A DNA stretch of 54,428 nt from Candidatus Uhrbacteria bacterium (GCA_016215325.1 JACRJV010000017.1:1-54428); one strand, 5' to 3'. Positions 8,854 to 15,898 are shown, numbered from the stretch's first letter. The notes: generated by a model not told the origin, from the sequence alone. Translations and numbers: made by a program.

Positions 8854-9744
8854 ATGTGGTTGCCCATCGTCGTTGTCGCACATCTGCTGAACGCCAGCGT
8901 TTTTATTGTCGACAAAGTGATGCTCGGGAAGACCATCAAAAACCCGACAGTGTACGCCGTTATTATTGGGCTCTTGAGCGCCGTGGTCATGTTGTTGCTG
9001 CCGCTGGCTCCCTCGATCCCATCGCCGATGCTTTTATTGGAAGATATTGCTTCGGGCGCTGCACTTATTTTGGCCTTGATTACTTTTTTCGGAGCGCTCA
9101 AGCGCCTAGAGGCCAGTCGTTTGATCCCATTTGTGGGGGCCATGATCCCGCTGACCACATTTATTGCTTCGTTCCACGTTCTTGGGGAGAGGCTCTCCCT
9201 GCAGGAGGGGATCGCATTTATTTTGCTCGTCGGTGGCGGTGTCTTCATTACGCTTGATCCTCAACATCCGAACACCAAGAATACATTGAAAGGATGGATA
9301 CTTGCGGTGGCATCGGTGATTTTTTTCACCGCTTCGTTTGTGAGCATGAAGCACTTGTTTAACAATCAGGCGTTTTGGAGCGCATTCATCTGGAGCCGGT
9401 TGGGATCATTTCTTGTTGCCGTTATACTGTTGGGCAGTGGTGTGTTGCGGCGAGAGATTGTCGCGACCATCCACCGACTCCCATTCAAACAGGCGGCAGC
9501 TTTTTTAGGCAATCAGGCGCTCGGGGCCGCTGCCTTTATTCTTTTGAATATTGCGATTAAGCTTGCGCCATCGGTGACCATTGTTAATGCTCTCCAATCT
9601 GTTCAGTATGTGTTTGTATTGCTTTTTGCAATTATTGCATCCCTGAAGAGGCCGACATTGCTCAAAGAACGCATTACGCCCTTGATCATTACCGAAAAAG
9701 TCTTAGCGATCATCTTGATTGCCGAGGGGCTCTACCTGTTATAG
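8854..9744 (+). CDS. DMT superfamily (EamA) transporter
   Basis: 296 residues with about ten hydrophobic helices in two repeated halves, the EamA layout: small inner-membrane permeases for metabolites or amino acids. The direction and substrate cannot be told from sequence. Start at ATG 8854, immediately after the repeat-filled junction; no Shine-Dalgarno. A second EamA protein is at 28654-29589, but the two are only distantly alike. Confidence 0.85.
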   Translation: MWLPIVVVAHLLNASVFIVDKVMLGKTIKNPTVYAVIIGLLSAVVMLLLPLAPSIPSPMLLLEDIASGAALILALITFFGALKRLEASRLIPFVGAMIPLTTFIASFHVLGERLSLQEGIAFILLVGGGVFITLDPQHPNTKNTLKGWILAVASVIFFTASFVSMKHLFNNQAFWSAFIWSRLGSFLVAVILLGSGVLRREIVATIHRLPFKQAAAFLGNQALGAAAFILLNIAIKLAPSVTIVNALQSVQYVFVLLFAIIASLKRPTLLKERITPLIITEKVLAIILIAEGLYLL

Positions 9745-9780
9745 TCATTGTCATCGTTAATTTCGTGGCCCCATCATTGT

Positions 9781-10776
9781 ATGAGACGTTTCTTAAAACC
9801 CCGATGGCTGCTGATCGAGTGGATAGTGATATTGACGTTGTTGATCGTTGGATTCCACGTTGTGCCAGGGCCCGTTGCTCAGCCGCCCGTTATGAGTTGG
9901 GGGGTGACATTCAACAAGGGTCTTGCAACGTATTTAGGGATGAATTGGAAGACAGCGTATAGCTCGATGCTCGATGACCTCGGTGTCCGATGGCTGCGAC
10001 TAGAAACGCCCTGGAGCGATATCGAACCAACCCCTGGAGCGTTCAACATCGATGATGTCCGATGGCAACTTGACCAAGCGGGGCGGCGTGGGGCTAAAGT
10101 GTTATTGTCCGTGGGGCGAAAACTTCCTCGATGGCCAGAGTGTTATATTCCCGATTGGGCAGCGGGATTACCCGCTCAAGCACAAGAGGTGCAAACGCTC
10201 GCAATGGTTCGCAACGTTGTGGACGCCCTAAAAGACCATCCTGCCATTTGGGCATGGCAGGTTGAGAACGAGCCGCTCTTCCCATTTGGGGAGTGTCCTC
10301 GCCCCAGCGAAACGCTCTATCGGCAAGAAGTTGAGCTCGTTCGAACTCTGGATACGCGGCCGATTGTGGGGACGGATAGCGGCGAGCTTTCCACATGGTG
10401 GCGCATGTCGTCAATCGTCGACATTCTCGGCGTCAGTATCTATCGCAAGGTGTATCACCCCATCTTGGGGTATAGTCGCTATCCTATCGTCCCCGCCGCG
10501 TATGCACGCAAGGCCGCCATTGTTGATTCGCGAGTCGGTCGTATTATCTCAACGGAATTACAGATGGAGCCCTGGGTTCCAGCCGGGTTCTTAAATACGC
10601 CGATTGAGAATCAGACTCCCATATTTACGACGCAAGATTTTACAAATAATATCGAATATGCAAAGAAGACCGGATTTGATACAGTGTACTTATGGGGAGT
10701 TGAATGGTGGGCCTGGATGAAAGAGAACAATCATCCCGAATACTGGGAGGCAGCGAAAGGACTCTTTAAGCCCTAA
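9781..10776 (+). CDS. Membrane-anchored glycoside hydrolase, clan GH-A (cellulase-like)
   Basis: About 331 residues from ATG 9781. One N-terminal transmembrane helix (about 10-30) anchors an external TIM-barrel domain. The beta-4 motif WQVENEP supplies the likely acid/base Glu (about residue 165), and ISTELQMEPW the likely nucleophile Glu (about 260). The LRLETPWSDIEPTPG stretch is typical of GH5-like enzymes. The probable role is cleavage of a beta-linked polysaccharide or trimming of the cell's own surface glycan. The upstream TTG at 9748 would add residues before the anchor and is less likely. Confidence 0.75.
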   Translation: MRRFLKPRWLLIEWIVILTLLIVGFHVVPGPVAQPPVMSWGVTFNKGLATYLGMNWKTAYSSMLDDLGVRWLRLETPWSDIEPTPGAFNIDDVRWQLDQAGRRGAKVLLSVGRKLPRWPECYIPDWAAGLPAQAQEVQTLAMVRNVVDALKDHPAIWAWQVENEPLFPFGECPRPSETLYRQEVELVRTLDTRPIVGTDSGELSTWWRMSSIVDILGVSIYRKVYHPILGYSRYPIVPAAYARKAAIVDSRVGRIISTELQMEPWVPAGFLNTPIENQTPIFTTQDFTNNIEYAKKTGFDTVYLWGVEWWAWMKENNHPEYWEAAKGLFKP

Positions 10777-10873
10777 ATTTCTAATGTCTAATTTCTAATT
10801 CCTAATAAACTGTTCAATGCCTCAATATCCAATTTCGTTCATTGGAAATTAGGAATTGGGAATTAGATATTCG
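10777..10873. repeat. Inverted pair of heptamer arrays (CTAATTT units)
   Basis: Left: five successive units of the form CTAATTT, CTAATGT, CTAATTT, CTAATTC. Right: the complementary GGAAATTAGGAATTGGGAAT run. Together they can fold into a long imperfect hairpin filling the whole junction before the mgtC-like gene. Confidence 0.75.
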
Positions 10874-10879
10874 TATGAT

Positions 10880-11341
10880 ATGCCTGACATCATCGAAATA
10901 CTGACTCGATTGCTGGCGGCAGCAATTTTTGGCGGAGTGTTAGGGTTGGAACGCGAGTATTACGGAAAGTCTGCTGGGGTACGGACCTACGCGTTAGTTG
11001 GGATCGGATCAGCCCTCTTTACACTCTTGAGCCAGTTTGGATTTTCTGGCAGTGGCAGTGACCCAACTCGGATTGCTTCACAAATCGTGGTGGGTATCGG
11101 ATTTTTGGGGGCCGGGCTCATTATCCACCGCGACGTGGCGCATGTAGAAGGATTAACAACGGCCGCTGGCCTCTGGGTTGTGGCATCGATTGGTATGGCA
11201 TTTGGAGTGGGGTGGTATGCCGTTGGAATTCTTGCAGCATGCATTACGTTGATTGTCCTCAATGTCTTTGGACGGGTGCGGTACCGAATGGAGCATCATG
11301 AAGTAGCGAGCAAATCCAGTAAATCTAGTAAATCCAACTAG
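10880..11341 (+). CDS. MgtC/SapB family membrane protein
   Basis: About 153 residues with four hydrophobic helices. The family signature is clear: GGVLGLEREYYGKSAGVRTY followed by ALVGIGSALF, and later GIGFLGAGLI. Family members modulate magnesium homeostasis or, in pathogens, the F-ATP synthase; in free-living bacteria the role is unclear. The last residues (SKSSKSSKSN) are encoded by the tandem nonamer repeat that begins the following junction. ATG 10880 is chosen because the upstream candidate reads through repeat DNA. Confidence 0.85.
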   Translation: MPDIIEILTRLLAAAIFGGVLGLEREYYGKSAGVRTYALVGIGSALFTLLSQFGFSGSGSDPTRIASQIVVGIGFLGAGLIIHRDVAHVEGLTTAAGLWVVASIGMAFGVGWYAVGILAACITLIVLNVFGRVRYRMEHHEVASKSSKSSKSN

Positions 11342-11402
11342 CCAGCTTTTGACGCAGTGTGCCGTACTGGTTTTACTGGCCAGCCGGATTTACTGGCTAG
11401 AT
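11308..11402. repeat. Nonamer array AGTAAATCC with inverted partner
   Basis: Three units near AGTAAATCC end the mgtC-like gene in frame. The complementary CCGGATTTACTGGC sequence follows about 60 bp later. The same family occurs at 23197-23240 and 37091-37156. Confidence 0.7.
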
Positions 11403-11416
11403 TTCACTGTCGGTCT

Positions 11417-12304
11417 ATGAATCCTCAAAGGATCCTTGAATTCCGGCGCAAAGTACTCACGTGGTATCGCACACACAAAGCCGATCTCCCTTGGCGGCAT
11501 ACTCGCGATCCATACAACATCCTCGTGAGCGAAGTTATGCTCCAGCAAACACAAGTTGATCGTGTCCGGCAAAAATGGCCGGAATTTTTGCGTCAATTTC
11601 CAACTCTCCAATCTCTCTCTGTATCCCCAGTCTCGTCGGTCATCCTTGCTTGGAGTGGGATGGGGTATAATCGTCGGGCGTTGTATTTGCAGAAAACCGC
11701 GCAAGCAGTGGTAGGGCGTTTCGGTGGGGAGTTCCCGCAAACACTGGGACAACTGCAAACATTGCCCGGGATTGGTGAGTACACCGCACGCGCCTTGCTC
11801 GTCTTTGCATTTGGGCGAGCCTACATCGCGCCGGATGTGAATGTGTTGAGGATCCTCGGGCGATCGTTTGGCAAGGAAGTAAAGATACGAAGAGATGAGG
11901 ATATGACGCGGCATCTGATTGCGATCGGGGACAACATTGTCACGCCAAAGAATGCCTATGATCTGAACCAGGCGCTCATGGACATGGGCCGTACGGCGTG
12001 CCGAGCGAAACATTCTCAATCCTTGTCTTGCCCGCTTCATGATCATCCGTCATTGAGGGACGAGTTCGTCCCTCAGAGACGAACACAGGGCGAGCCGATG
12101 TTTGCGGGTGTCCCGCGGCGGATTTGGAGAGGGCGAATTATTGAATTAGTACGAACGCAAAAGAAGGCGACATCGGAGCAGATCATTTATCAGTTAGGCA
12201 TTCAAGTTGATGACGACGCTCGAGAATGGCTTCACAACGTATTCAAACAATTGGGTCAGGACGGATTAATCCGCTTCGCAAGCGGAATGGTAACCCTTCC
12301 TTGA
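11417..12304 (+). CDS. mutY: A/G-specific adenine glycosylase MutY (short form)
   Basis: Removes adenine paired with 8-oxoguanine. Start ATG 11417 gives the standard N-terminus; the upstream GTG is repeat DNA. Catalytic Glu lies in SEVMLQQTQVDRV, the helix-hairpin-helix is TLPGIGEYTARALL, and the catalytic Asp is in APDVNVLRILGR. The usual four-Cys 4Fe-4S loop is degraded: I see C-x6-S-x2-C and no fourth Cys in CRAKHSQSLSCPLHDH. Just after it sits a palindrome-encoded PSLRDEFVPQRR. The NUDIX-like 8-oxoG domain is absent; instead the last 60 residues look like a winged helix. KEVKIRRDEDM also resembles octamer-repeat coding. Confidence 0.88.
   Translation: MNPQRILEFRRKVLTWYRTHKADLPWRHTRDPYNILVSEVMLQQTQVDRVRQKWPEFLRQFPTLQSLSVSPVSSVILAWSGMGYNRRALYLQKTAQAVVGRFGGEFPQTLGQLQTLPGIGEYTARALLVFAFGRAYIAPDVNVLRILGRSFGKEVKIRRDEDMTRHLIAIGDNIVTPKNAYDLNQALMDMGRTACRAKHSQSLSCPLHDHPSLRDEFVPQRRTQGEPMFAGVPRRIWRGRIIELVRTQKKATSEQIIYQLGIQVDDDAREWLHNVFKQLGQDGLIRFASGMVTLP
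12054..12075. repeat. Perfect palindrome inside mutY
   Basis: TGAGGGACGA and TCGTCCCTCA form a perfect inverted repeat separated by two bases. It is read in frame right after the degenerate iron-sulfur loop. Confidence 0.7.
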
Positions 12305-12413
12305 CCCCGTTAGAGTCTGGTCAACCAAATGATTTCCCCAAGATGACCGTTGTTCTAAAAAAAATCGAAGTTGTTAAAGACCCCCCTTGTCCAGACGCTA
12401 ACGGAGTTGACCC
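12302..12413. repeat. Inverted repeat between mutY and sod
   Basis: CCGTTAGAGTCTGG at the left is complementary to CCAGACGCTAACGG at the right (13 of 14), and the flanking TTGACCC/GTTGACC bases extend the similarity. The left arm overlaps the mutY stop. An A8 run lies between the arms. The downstream TTGACC could double as a -35 element for sod (TTGACC at 12407, TACCTT 17 bp later). Confidence 0.55.
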
Positions 12414-12477
12414 ATCTGATCGTTGGGTATACCTTATACCATATACTCTATCACCTTATACTTTATCTCTTACGTCT

Positions 12478-13083
12478 ATGCCCTACGAGGCAAAACCGCT
12501 CCCGTTTAAAAAATCGTTAAAGGGAATTTCCGACAAAACGATGCAGATCCACCACGACAAGCTCTATCAGGGGTATGTCGCAAAGATGAACGAGGTCGGG
12601 AATCAGCTTTCGCAATTTTCTCACGGGCAAAAGGATCTTTCTGGTGCCAACCCGACCTATAGCGAGCTGCGTGCCTATAAAGACGCAGAAACCTTTGCAA
12701 CGAATGGAGTGTACCTGCATGAATATTATTTTAACGTCCTGGGCGGGGAGGGGCAGCCGGGCGGAGCGCTTATTGATGGATTGAAAGAACAGTACGGGAG
12801 TCTTGATAATTTCGTAAATTATTTTAAGGCCTGCGGTATGGCGGCACGGGGATGGACGGTACTGTGTTGGGATTCTCATGTTGGAGGGTTGCGGGTGTAT
12901 ACAGCGGATTCTCACAACCAAGGGGGGATTTGGGGCTGCATTCCGATCATTGTTCTGGATGTTTACGAGCACGCGTATTTTATTGATTATGGTTCTGATC
13001 GCAAGACATACATCGAAGATTACATGGCCAACTTGAACTGGGATGCGGCCAATGCGGTGTATGAGAGAGCGAAAAAGTTCTAG
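12478..13083 (+). CDS. Superoxide dismutase (Fe/Mn family)
   Basis: About 201 residues; converts superoxide to oxygen and hydrogen peroxide in the cytoplasm. Metal ligands are recognisable: His25 in MQIHHDK, His in VYLHEYYFNVLGG, and the Asp and His of VLDVYEHAYFIDYG. The usual outer-sphere residues are altered (HEYYF replaces the common NHxFYW), so metal preference cannot be assigned. ATG 12478 is used because upstream codons lie in repeat DNA. A tandem TATACC/TATACT-like array immediately precedes the start, and a strong terminator follows the gene. Confidence 0.9.
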   Translation: MPYEAKPLPFKKSLKGISDKTMQIHHDKLYQGYVAKMNEVGNQLSQFSHGQKDLSGANPTYSELRAYKDAETFATNGVYLHEYYFNVLGGEGQPGGALIDGLKEQYGSLDNFVNYFKACGMAARGWTVLCWDSHVGGLRVYTADSHNQGGIWGCIPIIVLDVYEHAYFIDYGSDRKTYIEDYMANLNWDAANAVYERAKKF

Positions 13084-13109
13084 GTGCTAGGTTGTAGACA
13101 CCATAAAAG

Positions 13110-13134
13110 GCCGACGGCAATCGTCGGCTTTTTT
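13110..13134 (+). terminator. Rho-independent terminator after sod
   Basis: GCCGACG, 5-base loop, CGTCGGC, then T6. Textbook intrinsic terminator 26 bases after the stop codon. Confidence 0.92.
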
Positions 13135-13167
13135 CATATCCTTATATCATCGCATCTTCATGTCCAG

Positions 13168-13196
13168 TTGACTCAGCCGCCCCTTAGCGATACGCT
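13168..13196 (+). promoter_or_regulatory. sigma-70 promoter of the PEBP gene (near-leaderless)
   Basis: TTGACT, 17 bp, TACGCT. Nine bases separate the -10 box from ATG 13206, so the start would be within about three bases of the 5' end. Confidence 0.6.
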
Positions 13197-13205
13197 TTGA
13201 ATGCT

Positions 13206-13789
13206 ATGATGCGTCGTCTCCTTCGATTGCAACTTGTCGTGACGTTGGCTTTGGGCGCCATTGTGTTGATGGTTTGGTTTTCTGGAAAATTGTTATTACT
13301 CGGGCGCCCCCCGACACAGCCATTGCGTACCGTTAACAGTACAACTTCTATGAATATTAGCAGCCCTGCGTTCGAACATAATACGCCGATACCCTCAAAA
13401 TATACATGCGATGGTGAAAAGACGAGTCCGCCGCTGCTGATAACGAATATCCCACCTGGGGCAAAAAGTTTGGCGTTGATCGTGGATGACCCCGATGCGC
13501 CGATGGGTACATGGGTCCATTGGATACTGTGGAATATCGATCCAAAGACAACCATGATTGAAGCGGGGAGTGTGCCGCAGGGGGCGACCCAAGGCCGGAC
13601 CAGTTCCAACACAAATAAGTATGCCCCCCTTGCCCGCCCAGCGGCACGCATCGGTATTTCTTTAAGCTTTATGCCTTGGACGCGATACTGAATGTGCTGC
13701 CAAACGCCGATACGGGTGCCTTAGAACAAGCCATGCAAGGCCATGTTCTGGCGTCGGCAGAACTCATGGGGACGTATCAGCGGCAATAG
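13206..13789 (+). pseudogene. YbhB/YbcL family (PEBP-like) protein, frameshifted
   Basis: Raf-kinase-inhibitor-like/PEBP family, with an N-terminal membrane anchor (about 5-25). The first frame reads through SPAFEHNTPIPSKYTCDGEK, IVDDPDAPMGTWVHWILWNI and GRTSSNTNKY, then goes out of register at a C6 run (about 13624-13629) and stops at 13691. In the -1 frame the family's remaining sequence is intact: PCPPSGTHRYFFKLYALDA, then LASAELMGTYQRQ, ending at 13789. Restoring one base yields the expected YGPPCPPSGTHRYF. It is either a one-base sequencing/assembly error in the homopolymer, a fresh mutation, or phase-variable slippage. Confidence 0.85.
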
Positions 13790-13830
13790 ACAAACTTACA
13801 AACTTGAGAATGTGAGAATGTTGTGGTGAT

Positions 13831-13887
13831 ATGCCAAAACAAGAATTCCTGCCGGTGCCGGTTGATGCTCATGCAGCGCTACTATGA
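13831..13887 (+). CDS. Possible 18-codon leader peptide of cobO
   Basis: ATG 13831 opens an 18-residue frame (MPKQEFLPVPVDAHAALL) whose TGA overlaps the cobO ATG as ATGA. Such overlap allows translational coupling. Immediately upstream are tandem octamers (ACAAACTT twice, GAGAATGT twice). Only position supports this call; it may be chance. Confidence 0.25.
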   Translation: MPKQEFLPVPVDAHAALL

Positions 13888-14483
13888 TTCACCTTTATAC
13901 TGGCAATGGAAAAGGGAAGACAACGGCAGCGCTGGGGTTGGCAATGCGAGCAATCGGAGATGGCAAAAAAGTGTTCATGATCCAGTTTATCAAAGGCCCC
14001 TGGCCTTCTGGCGAAGACAAAAGCCATAAGGTGTTTGGTGAGCGCTTTGTATTGGTAAAGGGCGGCAAAGGGTTTGTGGGGATTTTGAACGATACGCTGC
14101 CGCGCAGTGAGCATGAGCAGGCGGCACGCAAAACGCTCGAGCGAGCGGAGATAGAGATAGAGACCGGGGAGTGGGATATCGTGATTCTCGATGAAGTCAA
14201 TGTTGCGTGCGATTTGAATTTAATAGCTTCACAGGATGTGATTGATGTGGTGGGGCGGTTTTCGCAACGTCATCCTGAGTCCGCCAAGGCGGGGGAAGGA
14301 TCTCGTCGAGATTCTTCGGCCGGGCCTCAGAATGACGGAAAACAGAAACCAGAACTCATCATTTTGACCGGTCGCAATGCGCCCAAAGAATTTTACGAAA
14401 TTGCCGACCTTGTTACCGAGATGCAAGAGGTGAAGCATTACTATAACGAGGGGCAAATAGCCAAACGCGGCGTGGAATTTTGA
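13884..14483 (+). CDS. cobO: Corrinoid adenosyltransferase (BtuR/CobO/CobP)
   Basis: Transfers the adenosyl group of ATP to cob(I)alamin, forming coenzyme B12, which class II ribonucleotide reductases of this kind of bacterium would need. P-loop TGNGKGKTTAALGLAMRA at residues 6-23; DEVNVACDLNLI and LTGRNAP, DLVTEMQEVKHYYNEG close the domain as in the family. Between GRFSQRHPE and KPELIILTGRNAP there are about 25 extra residues, encoded in frame by a palindromic repeat (14270-14341); ordinary CobO has a tight turn here. The repeat lies in a loop so activity may survive. Confidence 0.9.
   Translation: MIHLYTGNGKGKTTAALGLAMRAIGDGKKVFMIQFIKGPWPSGEDKSHKVFGERFVLVKGGKGFVGILNDTLPRSEHEQAARKTLERAEIEIETGEWDIVILDEVNVACDLNLIASQDVIDVVGRFSQRHPESAKAGEGSRRDSSAGPQNDGKQKPELIILTGRNAPKEFYEIADLVTEMQEVKHYYNEGQIAKRGVEF
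14270..14341. repeat. GTCATCCTGAG...CAGAATGAC palindrome inserted in cobO
   Basis: CGTCATCCTGAGTCC at the left is the approximate inverse of GGCCTCAGAATGACGG at the right, and GGATCTCGTCGAGATTCTTC folds inside. It is of the same kind as the intergenic copy at 46850-46938 and, more loosely, 24128-24187 and 32306-32380. It keeps the cobO frame open. Confidence 0.8.
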
Positions 14484-14542
14484 TCCAAACGATTCTTCAT
14501 CTCTTTATATCTTCATCTCCTAATTTCTGGTCTTGAAATGGA

Positions 14543-14585
14543 GAGGAGCCGACAGCGTGCGCGATGAGGCGCGACGCTATCGGCT
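14543..14585 (-). terminator. Hairpin downstream of the 78-residue gene
   Basis: GGAGCCGA...TCGGCTCC with AGCGT/ACGCT and GCGC/GCGC inside, interrupted by one mismatch. On the minus strand it follows the small gene by about 20 bases. The following stretch TCTCCATTTC is only moderately T-rich, so termination may be weak. Confidence 0.55.
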
Positions 14586-14606
14586 CCAGATTGACTTACG
14601 ACCCCT

Positions 14607-14843
14607 CTACGAGATGAGGGGGTTCTCGTAGTGGCCGTTCGCCTCTGCGATCGTCGGCATAGGCCACTTCTTGTGAGCCGTGTCGAGGCGTCCGCTGCGC
14701 CTCTTGAACTTCGGCTTGGAGTTCTTGCAACTCTTCTTTTTGTCGAGCGCCTTGAGCGCCTCGACCTTGCCAGCGTGGCTGTTACCGGTGCGGCCATCGA
14801 CCGAGAGGCCGGGGGCCTTGTTCCCCGTGCGGATCCTGGGCAT
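14607..14843 (-). CDS. Small basic protein of unknown function
   Basis: 78 residues from an ATG (14843) preceded by GGGAGGGG, a strong Shine-Dalgarno six bases upstream. The longer reading from 14975 would start inside the promoter, so I reject it. The protein is Lys/Arg-rich (segments DKKKSCKNSKPKFKRRSGR) with a Gly/Ser/Asn-rich beginning and no hydrophobic helix; it may bind nucleic acid, but I do not recognise it. It has a near-consensus promoter with two DnaA boxes directly upstream and its own hairpin downstream, so it is an independent unit. Its bases are more GC-rich than its neighbours. Confidence 0.65.
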   Translation of the reverse strand: MPRIRTGNKAPGLSVDGRTGNSHAGKVEALKALDKKKSCKNSKPKFKRRSGRLDTAHKKWPMPTIAEANGHYENPLIS

Positions 14844-14946
14844 CGCTGCCCCTCCCTTGTGTGAGTCCATTGCGCAGACTTCTGGTCGGCCACTGCGCTT
14901 GGCCAGGTACTCTTTGAAACGAAAGATTGCACGAAAAGTGCCCGTG

Positions 14947-14975
14947 ATTTTACCCCAGGCGTTCATTTCTGTCAA
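14947..14975 (-). promoter_or_regulatory. Near-consensus sigma-70 promoter of the 78-residue gene
   Basis: Minus strand TTGACA (14975-14970), 17 bp, TAAAAT (14952-14947). The transcript would carry a leader of about 97 bases. Confidence 0.75.
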
Positions 14976-14978
14976 TAT

Positions 14979-15000
14979 TGTGGATAACGATTGTGGATAA
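14979..15000 (-). promoter_or_regulatory. Two consensus DnaA boxes upstream of the -35 element
   Basis: The sequence TGTGGATAA occurs at 14979-14987 and 14992-15000. Its complement TTATCCACA is the consensus DnaA box. The two lie in a 13-bp direct repeat, three bases upstream of the TTGACA of the minus-strand promoter, a position suited to regulation by DnaA-ATP. Confidence 0.6.
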
Positions 15001-15002
15001 CG

Positions 15003-15028
15003 AAAAACGACCCTTTTCGAGTCGTTTT
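15003..15028 (-). terminator. Terminator at the end of the suf operon
   Basis: AAAACGAC and GTCGTTTT with a 9-base loop; read on the minus strand the T run is GTCGTTTTTCG. It follows the unknown last gene of the suf operon by about 57 bases. Confidence 0.7.
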
Positions 15029-15084
15029 ATTCTTCGAGCGAGGGCTGATTCGATCAGCTCGAGTTGTGAAGTGTGCCGTATCGT

Positions 15085-15573
15085 TTACACTGCCATCTTT
15101 TGGGGGTGATCCGGTGTATTGTGAGGAGATTGGTTTTTTGGTTTGGGCGCGAAGTCATTATCTAATGGGCTTTGGAGAGGGATTCCTGTTTTTTCGATAA
15201 ACAAAACAAAAACATTTTCAAGATCTCGTTTTTCATCCTCGGATAAATGATGCTCCGCTGCCGTTGGATTGAGTCGATTGCTCTCCCATTTGTCCATTAG
15301 GTCTTGCCATTGACTCGCATCCATGCCGGTCACTTCCTGCCCCTTGGCAAGAAATTCATCCACGCATACGGGCAGAGCCATTAATTCGCGCATGAGCATG
15401 GGTTTGTACTGATTATGTTGCCCATGGGTGGGGGAGTCTCCAACAAAAACAAGGCTTTGGATTAATTTCCTAGCTTCTTGTTCTCGAGAAGATTGTTCGA
15501 ATTGATGAGCCATAACAGTCTTTTTACATTGCGGATTGTTCAGCGTTGTTTCCGCATTTTGATCAGCGTGCAT
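15085..15573 (-). CDS. Unknown protein, last gene of the suf operon
   Basis: 162 residues, soluble, not recognised. The start at 15573 overlaps the end of the DUF59 gene by 11 bases; an internal ATG at 15513 (MAHQFEQSSREQEARKL) is an alternative. It is rich in Gln, Glu and His, with a predicted helical middle (ASQWQDLMDKWESNRLNP) and a Pro/Asn/His-rich disordered tail. The overlap and the shared terminator place it in the suf transcript, which hints at iron-sulfur metabolism or oxidative stress; this is context only. Confidence 0.6.
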   Translation of the reverse strand: MHADQNAETTLNNPQCKKTVMAHQFEQSSREQEARKLIQSLVFVGDSPTHGQHNQYKPMLMRELMALPVCVDEFLAKGQEVTGMDASQWQDLMDKWESNRLNPTAAEHHLSEDEKRDLENVFVLFIEKTGIPLQSPLDNDFAPKPKNQSPHNTPDHPQKMAV

Positions 15574-15898
15574 CCGCTTCTATCGTATCTTCTTTATACA
15601 TCGGGAACACTTCGGCGCGCAAGTCTGGATCCATCATCTTGATGGAATACGGGGGGTCCCACACAATGTTGACGTTGACATTGGTGACTCCCTCGAGCCC
15701 TGCAACTTTTTGGGTAACGTCGCGCACGATCGTATCGGCCAGGGGACAGCCCGGTGAAGTAAGGGTCGCATCAACTTCCACAGCGCCTCCATCCAAAACT
15801 CGCACATCGTACACGAGCCCAAGTGAAACGATGTCGTATCCCAGTTCGGGGTCGTAGACATGTTTGAGAGCTTCGGTGATGGAATCCTTATTGAGCAT
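15563..15898 (-). CDS. sufT: SufT/DUF59 iron-sulfur assembly factor
   Basis: A 111-residue single-domain protein of the MIP18/PaaD (DUF59) family, which helps maturation of Fe-S proteins. Family signatures: YDPELGYDIVSLGLVYDV near the N-terminus and the conserved Cys in LTSPGCPLADTI. It follows sufU in the operon, the usual neighbourhood for SufT. The symbol is used for the family role. Confidence 0.88.
   Translation of the reverse strand: MLNKDSITEALKHVYDPELGYDIVSLGLVYDVRVLDGGAVEVDATLTSPGCPLADTIVRDVTQKVAGLEGVTNVNVNIVWDPPYSIKMMDPDLRAEVFPMYKEDTIEADAR

Noticed and set aside
12226-12477. Longer superoxide dismutase starting at 12226
   Set aside because: The extension overlaps the end of mutY and runs through the inverted repeat and a tandem repeat; the family N-terminus starts at 12478.
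13620-13632. Programmed -1 frameshift in the PEBP gene
   Set aside because: The C run lacks a standard heptameric slippery sequence and a stimulatory structure, and the family is not known to use frameshifting. An indel is simpler.
14513-14932. Long Arg/Ser-rich open frame on the minus strand
   Set aside because: Overlaps the better supported 78-residue gene in another frame, has low-complexity composition and crosses the terminator hairpin.
14844-14975. Longer reading of the small basic protein from 14975
   Set aside because: That start lies in the promoter itself; the strong Shine-Dalgarno sequence is at 14843.
14947-15000. Replication origin at the two DnaA boxes
   Set aside because: Only two boxes, no AT-rich unwinding region beside them, and no dnaA, dnaN or other origin-linked genes nearby. 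A promoter-regulatory role fits better.
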